A stretch of 64,000 bases of DNA from Kineococcus sp. NBC_00420 (lineage in GTDB: Bacteria; Actinomycetota; Actinomycetes; Actinomycetales; Kineococcaceae): assembly GCF_036021035.1 (NCBI RefSeq), contig NZ_CP107930.1, positions 3,410,001 through 3,474,000 of the forward strand, written 5' to 3'. The notes beneath the pieces are model-generated. The model saw only the letters and a program-made list of their open reading frames with translations. It was not told the DNA's origin and ran no database searches. The position numbers and the translations under genes were made by a program. Of this stretch, positions 59,652 through 64,000 are shown one piece after another. Positions within the stretch are counted from its first letter, which is position 1. Each line of letters starts with the position of its first letter.

Positions 59652-61682
59652 ATGAGCGACAACGCCGAGGAGCCCCGCCGGTCCACCCCACCCCCCGGGG
59701 ACGGCCCACCCGCTGACCTGCGCGGACGCCCGCGGCGCCGAGCGGTGGTGGCCGGTTCGGCCGCCGGGGCCGTTCTCCTCGCCGGTGGGGCCGGTGCCTG
59801 GTGGTGGTCGCGGTCCCGAACCGACCCCGCGGCCGGGGCGGAGGACGCCGCTCGTGCCGTCGCGACGGGGTGGACGCAAGGACGCTTCGGTGACCTCGAC
59901 CTCGTCGCCGCGGCCGGGGCGACGCCGCCCGCCGACCTGGGTGCCGAGTACGCCCGACTCACCGGCACCCTCGCGAGCCCGCCGCCGACGGTGACGGTGA
60001 CCGGGGTCGACACCGGCCGCGCGGAGCAGGGCAGCGCGACGGCGACGCTGGCCGTGTCGTTCGACCTCGCGGCCGGCCACGGCGCGGCCGCGGGCAGCGT
60101 GCTGGCCTACTCGACCACCCTGCGCCTGACCCGTAGTGGTGAGGGGGACACGGCGAAGTGGCGCGGGGTCTGGGAACCCGCGCTGGTGCACCCGGAACTC
60201 GCGTCCGGGGCCACGTTCGCGGTGGACCGGGAACTGCCCCCGCGCGCCGACGTCCTGGCCCGCGACGGTTCGCCCGTGGTGACCGAGACCCCGGTCGTCC
60301 GGGTGGGGGTGCAACCCTCGCGGACGAGCGACCCGGCGGCCACGGCGGCGGCCCTGGCCGCGGCCCTCGGGGTCGACGCGGCCGCTCTGACCACCCGCAT
60401 CCAGCAGGCCGCCCCTGATGCGTTCGTCGACGTGATCACGTTGCGCCGCAGCGATTACGACGTACAGAAGTCTGTCCTGCAGCCGTTGCCCGGCACGGTG
60501 TTCGCGGAGTCGACGCTGCCGCTGGCGCCGTCGCGCGGGTTCGCGCGGGCGTTGCTGGGGAGCGTCGGGCAGGCGACCGCGGACACCATCGCCGCCGCCG
60601 GGGGTCGCTACGCGGCCGGCGACCTCGCCGGGTTGTCGGGGTTGCAGGCCACCTACGACGAACGCCTCGCGGGGCGGGCCGGGATCACCGTGCGCGCCGA
60701 GGGCGGCACCGACGCCCGCTCCAGCCAGCTCGTGCGGGTGGAACCCCTGCCCGGGCAACCGGTGCGGACGAGCCTGGTGGCCACCGTCCAGCTGGCCTCC
60801 GACGCCGCGTTGACGGCCAGCCCGGCCGACGCCGCCCTCGTCGCCGTCGACGTCGCGACCGGTGACGTCGTCGCCGCCTCGAACTTCCCCGTCGACGGCG
60901 GCGACCGGGCGCTGACCGGCCGGTTCCCCCCGGGGTCGACGTTCAAGGTGGTGACGACGCTGGCCCTGCTCGGCGACGGGTTGGACGTCGAGGAGAACGT
61001 GCCGTGCACCCCGACCTACACGGTCGAGGGCCGCACGTTCTCCAACTTCGAGGACGAGGCGTTCGGGGACGTCCCCTTCCGCACCGACTTCGCCAAGTCC
61101 TGCAACACCGCCTTCGCGAGCCTCAGCCCCCGACTGGCCGACGACTCGCTGCCCACGGCGGCCGCCGAACTCGGGGTGGGGGCGCCGTGGTCGGCCGGGG
61201 TCGACGCGTTCGCCGGTTCCGTGCCGACCGCGAACTCCGCCGTGGACCTGGCCGCCGCGAGCTTCGGCCAGGGCCGGACGCTGGTCAGCCCGCTGGCGAT
61301 GGCGGTGGCCGCGGCCTCCGTGGCGGCCGGGCAGCTGCGCGTTCCCACCGTCGTCCTCGACCCGGCCCCCGCCGCCCCGTCCGCCCCCGCCAGTGCGGCC
61401 GACCCGGCCCTGCTGGGCAGCGTCGCCGACCTCATGCGCGACGTCGTGACCGCGGGGACGGCGACCGTCCTGGCGGGGGTTCCCGGCGAACCGGTGCACG
61501 CCAAGACGGGGACCGCGGAGTACGGAACGGCGCAACCACCCGCGACGCACGCCTGGACCATCGGTTTCCAGGGACAGCTGGCCTTCGCGGTGTTCGTCAC
61601 CGACGGGTCCAGCGGCGGTGTCGTGGCGGCACCGATCGCGGCCGACTTCCTGCGCCGTCTCGACGCCACCGGAGGCCTGTGA
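59652..61682 (+). CDS. Class B penicillin-binding protein (transpeptidase) with NTF2-like domain
   Basis: 676 aa. Start ATG 59652 is preferred; GTG 59646 and 59634 are in frame. One membrane anchor (AVVAGSAAGAVLLAGGAGAW), an NTF2-like MecA_N region (about 55-170), a PBP dimer domain (about 180-330) and a transpeptidase with STFK in PPGSTFKVVTTLALL, SCN in FAKSCNTAFASL and KTGT in HAKTGTAEYG. Crosslinks peptidoglycan; resembles MecA-type/PBP2a-like enzymes with low penicillin affinity, though sensitivity cannot be read from the sequence. Confidence 0.92.
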   Translation: MSDNAEEPRRSTPPPGDGPPADLRGRPRRRAVVAGSAAGAVLLAGGAGAWWWSRSRTDPAAGAEDAARAVATGWTQGRFGDLDLVAAAGATPPADLGAEYARLTGTLASPPPTVTVTGVDTGRAEQGSATATLAVSFDLAAGHGAAAGSVLAYSTTLRLTRSGEGDTAKWRGVWEPALVHPELASGATFAVDRELPPRADVLARDGSPVVTETPVVRVGVQPSRTSDPAATAAALAAALGVDAAALTTRIQQAAPDAFVDVITLRRSDYDVQKSVLQPLPGTVFAESTLPLAPSRGFARALLGSVGQATADTIAAAGGRYAAGDLAGLSGLQATYDERLAGRAGITVRAEGGTDARSSQLVRVEPLPGQPVRTSLVATVQLASDAALTASPADAALVAVDVATGDVVAASNFPVDGGDRALTGRFPPGSTFKVVTTLALLGDGLDVEENVPCTPTYTVEGRTFSNFEDEAFGDVPFRTDFAKSCNTAFASLSPRLADDSLPTAAAELGVGAPWSAGVDAFAGSVPTANSAVDLAAASFGQGRTLVSPLAMAVAAASVAAGQLRVPTVVLDPAPAAPSAPASAADPALLGSVADLMRDVVTAGTATVLAGVPGEPVHAKTGTAEYGTAQPPATHAWTIGFQGQLAFAVFVTDGSSGGVVAAPIAADFLRRLDATGGL

Positions 61683-61841
61683 CGGGTCGCGGGGGAGCCT
61701 TCCTGTGCAGGTCCGGTGAGGACCCGGGACTCCCCGGACCGGGTTCGCCACGAAATCTCCCACCAAACCCTCCGAAGGAATTGCCAAGGGCCCCTGGATG
61801 GGGTGAGGATGCTGCAGTACGCCCTGTGGGCTACGTGCGGC

Positions 61842-61903
61842 CCGGCTCATCCCCCCCGAGCCGGACCGTGGACGGCCCCCGCTCCCCCCCAGCGGGGGCC
61901 GTC
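61842..61903 (+). ncRNA. 6C RNA motif
   Basis: Two adjacent hairpins with C-runs in their loops: CCGGCTC-AT(C)7-GAGCCGG (61842-61864) and GACGGCCCCCGCT-(C)7-AGCGGGGGCCGTC (61871-61903). This is the defining structure of the 6C small RNA, conserved in actinobacteria near chromosome-partitioning/pilus genes, and the next gene is a CpaE/Ssd homologue as in mycobacteria (B11/6C). The transcript probably begins some 10-20 nt upstream. 61683-61841 otherwise shows nothing. Confidence 0.88.
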
Positions 61904-62072
61904 TCCTCATCTCCCGGGTCATCTCCCGGCGTAGCCAGCCGCACCGCGTGACGTCACCGCGGTCTCCACAGGCCCCCGCCGAGCCCCTCCGTCCACAGCC
62001 CACGCTCCCGCGGCGCCGGGTCGCTGCCCGGCGCCCGCACGGTGGTCCCCCGACCACCGTGAGGAGCGACCC

Positions 62073-63176
62073 GTGCCCGTCCCCGGCCCCCGCAGCCGTC
62101 CCCGAACCCCCGGACCCGTCCCGCGACCGACCGCCTCCCGAACCGGTCCCGTCCTGCTCCTCACCGACGACGACGAGCTCGCCGCCGCCGTCGTCAGGTT
62201 GGCGGCCGCGGCCGGGTGCGTCCTCCGACGCACCTGTGCCCCGTCGGAGGAACCGGCCCTCGTGCTCGCCGACGCGGGCACCGACCCCGCGGAACTCGAC
62301 GCGTTCCGACGGCCCGGCCTCGCCGTGGTCGTCGTGGGCAGCGCCCCCGTCGGGCCCGCCTGGTGGCAGAGCGCGGCGGGGGTGGACGCCGACCACGCCG
62401 TCCTGCTCCCCGAGGCCGAGAACTGGCTGCTGGAACTGCTCACCGACGCGGCCACCGGACCCGGCGGGTCCGGCACCCTGCTCGCGGTCGTCGGCGGTGT
62501 CGGCGGTGCGGGGGCCAGCGTCCTCGCCGCCGGACTGGCCCGGGCGCTCGCGGACACCCTGGGTGGCTGCCTCCTCGTCGACGCCGACCCCCGCTCCGGC
62601 GGCCTGGACCTGCTGCTCGGAGCGGACGCGCTGCCCGGGCTGCGCTGGGGCGACCTGGCCGGCGTCGACGGGCGCATCAGCCCCGACGTGCTGCGCGCCA
62701 GCGTCCGCCTCGGGGCCGGGCTGCAGGTCCTGGCGACCGACCGCCGCGGAGGTCGGGGACCCGCCCCGGACCAGCTGTGGGCCGTCGTCGAGGCCTCCCG
62801 CCGGGCGTTCGCGGCAACCGTCCTCGACCTGCCCCGAGCGGGGTTGGACGGGCTGGGACCGGTGCTGGGGGCGTGCGCGGAAGTGCTCGTCGTCGTCCCG
62901 GGGACGACCCGGGCCGCGGCGGCGGCCTGCGTCGTCGTCGACGAGCTGCGGGCCGCGACGACCGCCCCGGTGCGGTTGGTGGTGCGCGACGTCGGGACGG
63001 GGACGGACGCCGAGGACGTGGCCGACGCCGCCGGGGCACCGCTGGCCGGGGTGGTCCGCCCCGACCGCGACCTCGACGTCGGCCTGGAGCGGGGGGAGGG
63101 CGTCCCCGGCGGCCGCCGCAGCGGGCTGCGCAGCTTCGCCCTGGCCTGCGCCCGCGACTGGGTCCAGACCTCGTGA
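62073..63176 (+). CDS. CpaE/TadZ/Ssd-like P-loop ATPase
   Basis: 367 aa, GTG 62073 with AGGAG 6 nt upstream. N-terminal receiver-like domain without the acidic pocket pattern, then a MinD/ParA fold with a relaxed Walker A GGVGGAGASVLAAGLARAL, LLVDADPRSGGLDLLLGA and VLDLPRAGLDGLGPVL. In mycobacteria Ssd affects septum formation; in Tad loci TadZ positions the pilus machine. 4-nt overlap with the pilus ATPase gene, so it belongs to the Tad/Flp locus. Confidence 0.88.
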   Translation: MPVPGPRSRPRTPGPVPRPTASRTGPVLLLTDDDELAAAVVRLAAAAGCVLRRTCAPSEEPALVLADAGTDPAELDAFRRPGLAVVVVGSAPVGPAWWQSAAGVDADHAVLLPEAENWLLELLTDAATGPGGSGTLLAVVGGVGGAGASVLAAGLARALADTLGGCLLVDADPRSGGLDLLLGADALPGLRWGDLAGVDGRISPDVLRASVRLGAGLQVLATDRRGGRGPAPDQLWAVVEASRRAFAATVLDLPRAGLDGLGPVLGACAEVLVVVPGTTRAAAAACVVVDELRAATTAPVRLVVRDVGTGTDAEDVADAAGAPLAGVVRPDRDLDVGLERGEGVPGGRRSGLRSFALACARDWVQTS

Positions 63177-64000
63177 GGCTGCCCGAGGAGGAGTTCTTCC
63201 ACCTCGTCCAACGGGTCCGTGACCGTCTGGCGCGCAACGGGTCGACCCCCGATCCGCCGACGGTCGCCGCCGCCGCGCGGGCCGAGGGGGTCGTGCTCGC
63301 GGCGCCCGACCTGCTGCGGTTGCTGGACGGGGTCGGGGCCGCGGTGCGCGGCGCCGGGCGGTTGCAGCCGCTGCTGGAGCTCGACGGGGTCACCGACGTG
63401 CTGGTCAACGGCGGGGGGGCGGCCTGGATCGACGACGGGGACGGTCTGCGCCGCGCCGACGTCACCCTGGACGGTGAGGCGGAGGTCCGGACCCTGGCCG
63501 TCCGGCTCGCCGCCGGCGCCGGACGACGCCTCGACGAGGCGAGCCCCTTCGTCGACGCCCGGTTGCCCGACGGGACCCGGCTGCACGCGGTGCTGCCCCC
63601 GCTCTCCCCCGACGGGACGCACCTCAGCCTGCGGGTGCCGGCCGTGCGACGTTTCGGCCTCCCCGAACTCCTCGCCCGAGCAGCGGTCCCGGCCGGGTGG
63701 GCACCGGTCCTGCGCGCCGTCGTCGCGCGCCGGACGTCGTTCCTCGTCAGCGGCGGGACGGGCAGCGGCAAGACGACGCTGCTGCAGGCCCTGCTGGGTC
63801 TCGTCGGCAGCGACGAACGCATCGTGCTCGTCGAGGACTCCGGCGAACTGCGCCCCGACCACCCCCACGTCGTCCGTCTCGAGGCCCGGCACGGCAACGT
63901 CGAGGGCCGTGGCGCCGTCGGCCTCGACGTCCTCGTGCGGCAGGCCCTGCGGATGCGCCCGGACCGCCTGGTGGTGGGGGAGTGCCGCGGCGCGGAGGTC
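63173..64000 (+). CDS. TadA/CpaF-type secretion ATPase (3' end beyond window)
   Basis: 276 codons, open at the right edge; GTG 63173 overlaps the previous stop by 4 nt. VTDVLVNGGGAAWIDDG, DGTRLHAVLPPLSPDGTHLS, Walker A VSGGTGSGKTTLLQALLGL, the Asp box region LVEDSGELRP and LRMRPDRLVVGECRGAEV show a type II/IV (Flp pilus) secretion ATPase. Energises Flp pilus assembly; the rest of the tad operon should lie to the right. Confidence 0.92.
   Translation, partial: MRLPEEEFFHLVQRVRDRLARNGSTPDPPTVAAAARAEGVVLAAPDLLRLLDGVGAAVRGAGRLQPLLELDGVTDVLVNGGGAAWIDDGDGLRRADVTLDGEAEVRTLAVRLAAGAGRRLDEASPFVDARLPDGTRLHAVLPPLSPDGTHLSLRVPAVRRFGLPELLARAAVPAGWAPVLRAVVARRTSFLVSGGTGSGKTTLLQALLGLVGSDERIVLVEDSGELRPDHPHVVRLEARHGNVEGRGAVGLDVLVRQALRMRPDRLVVGECRGAEV

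Noticed and set aside
59391-62396. A 1001-codon reading frame opposite the class B PBP.
   Set aside because: Antisense shadow; it spans a tRNA gene and has no recognisable domain, while the PBP on the plus strand has complete motifs.

Overview
The window is 64 kb of very GC-rich DNA (about 70-75% G+C by eye) with actinobacterial hallmarks: a WhiB-family regulator of the WblA/WhiB4 type, an RsiG-like protein, an Lsr2-type DNA-binding domain, a 6C RNA next to a CpaE/Ssd-like gene, frequent GTG starts, GTGA/ATGA gene overlaps and many apparently leaderless genes. The gene set fits a Kineococcus-like member of the Kineosporiaceae. That placement is inference from gene content, not a database result.

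Layout. 1-9.7 kb is a core block whose order (nth, crp, metallo-beta-lactamase-fold protein, RidA-like, DUF4177, whiB4, class A PBP with PASTA, metallophosphoesterase) matches the nth-crp-whiB4-ponA2 neighbourhood of mycobacteria. At 9.77 kb lies tRNA-Pro(CGG). From its anticodon loop to an 18-bp direct repeat at 24.09 kb sits a 14.3-kb element with the parts of an actinomycete integrative and conjugative element (AICE): tyrosine integrase, excisionase, RepSA-like initiator, FtsK/TraB-like translocase, an XRE-type regulator facing its own operator cluster, a Nudix protein and an HD-domain protein. Its cargo is a GAF-PAS-GAF-SpoIIE phosphatase at the left and, at the right, a visibly lower-GC three-gene operon that I read as an ABC-three-component (ABC-3C) conflict system: a DUF2326-type ATPase, a small middle component and a CTD10-like protein with a possible nuclease-like N-terminus. 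This is the most interesting part of the window.

24-50 kb is chromosomal metabolism and transport: two paired CNNM/CBS membrane proteins overlapping an S9 peptidase, a TetR regulator with its operators facing an aldo/keto reductase, MntH, GNAT and MFS genes, a DUF4038-type glycosidase, an ABC-F protein, and a striking operon (40.5-43.9 kb) that joins a receiver-flavoreductase fusion, a cyclic-nucleotide-domain histidine kinase and a UBP-type zinc finger. 47.7-56.3 kb is a conserved actinobacterial housekeeping block: asd-lysC, recR, dnaX, SRP RNA, three tRNA-Ser genes spread over about 6 kb, LytR_C, tRNA adenosine deaminase. 56-64 kb holds upp, a PH-domain protein, an Lsr2-like protein, a class B PBP, the 6C RNA and the start of a Tad/Flp pilus locus that runs off the right edge.

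Regulation. Four near-identical long palindromes (2.7, 8.2, 31.0 and 43.9 kb) sit immediately downstream of genes, usually between convergent pairs, and look like a dispersed bidirectional-terminator family. At least a dozen genes carry a -10-like hexamer 6-8 nt before the start codon and no ribosome binding site, which points to leaderless transcription.
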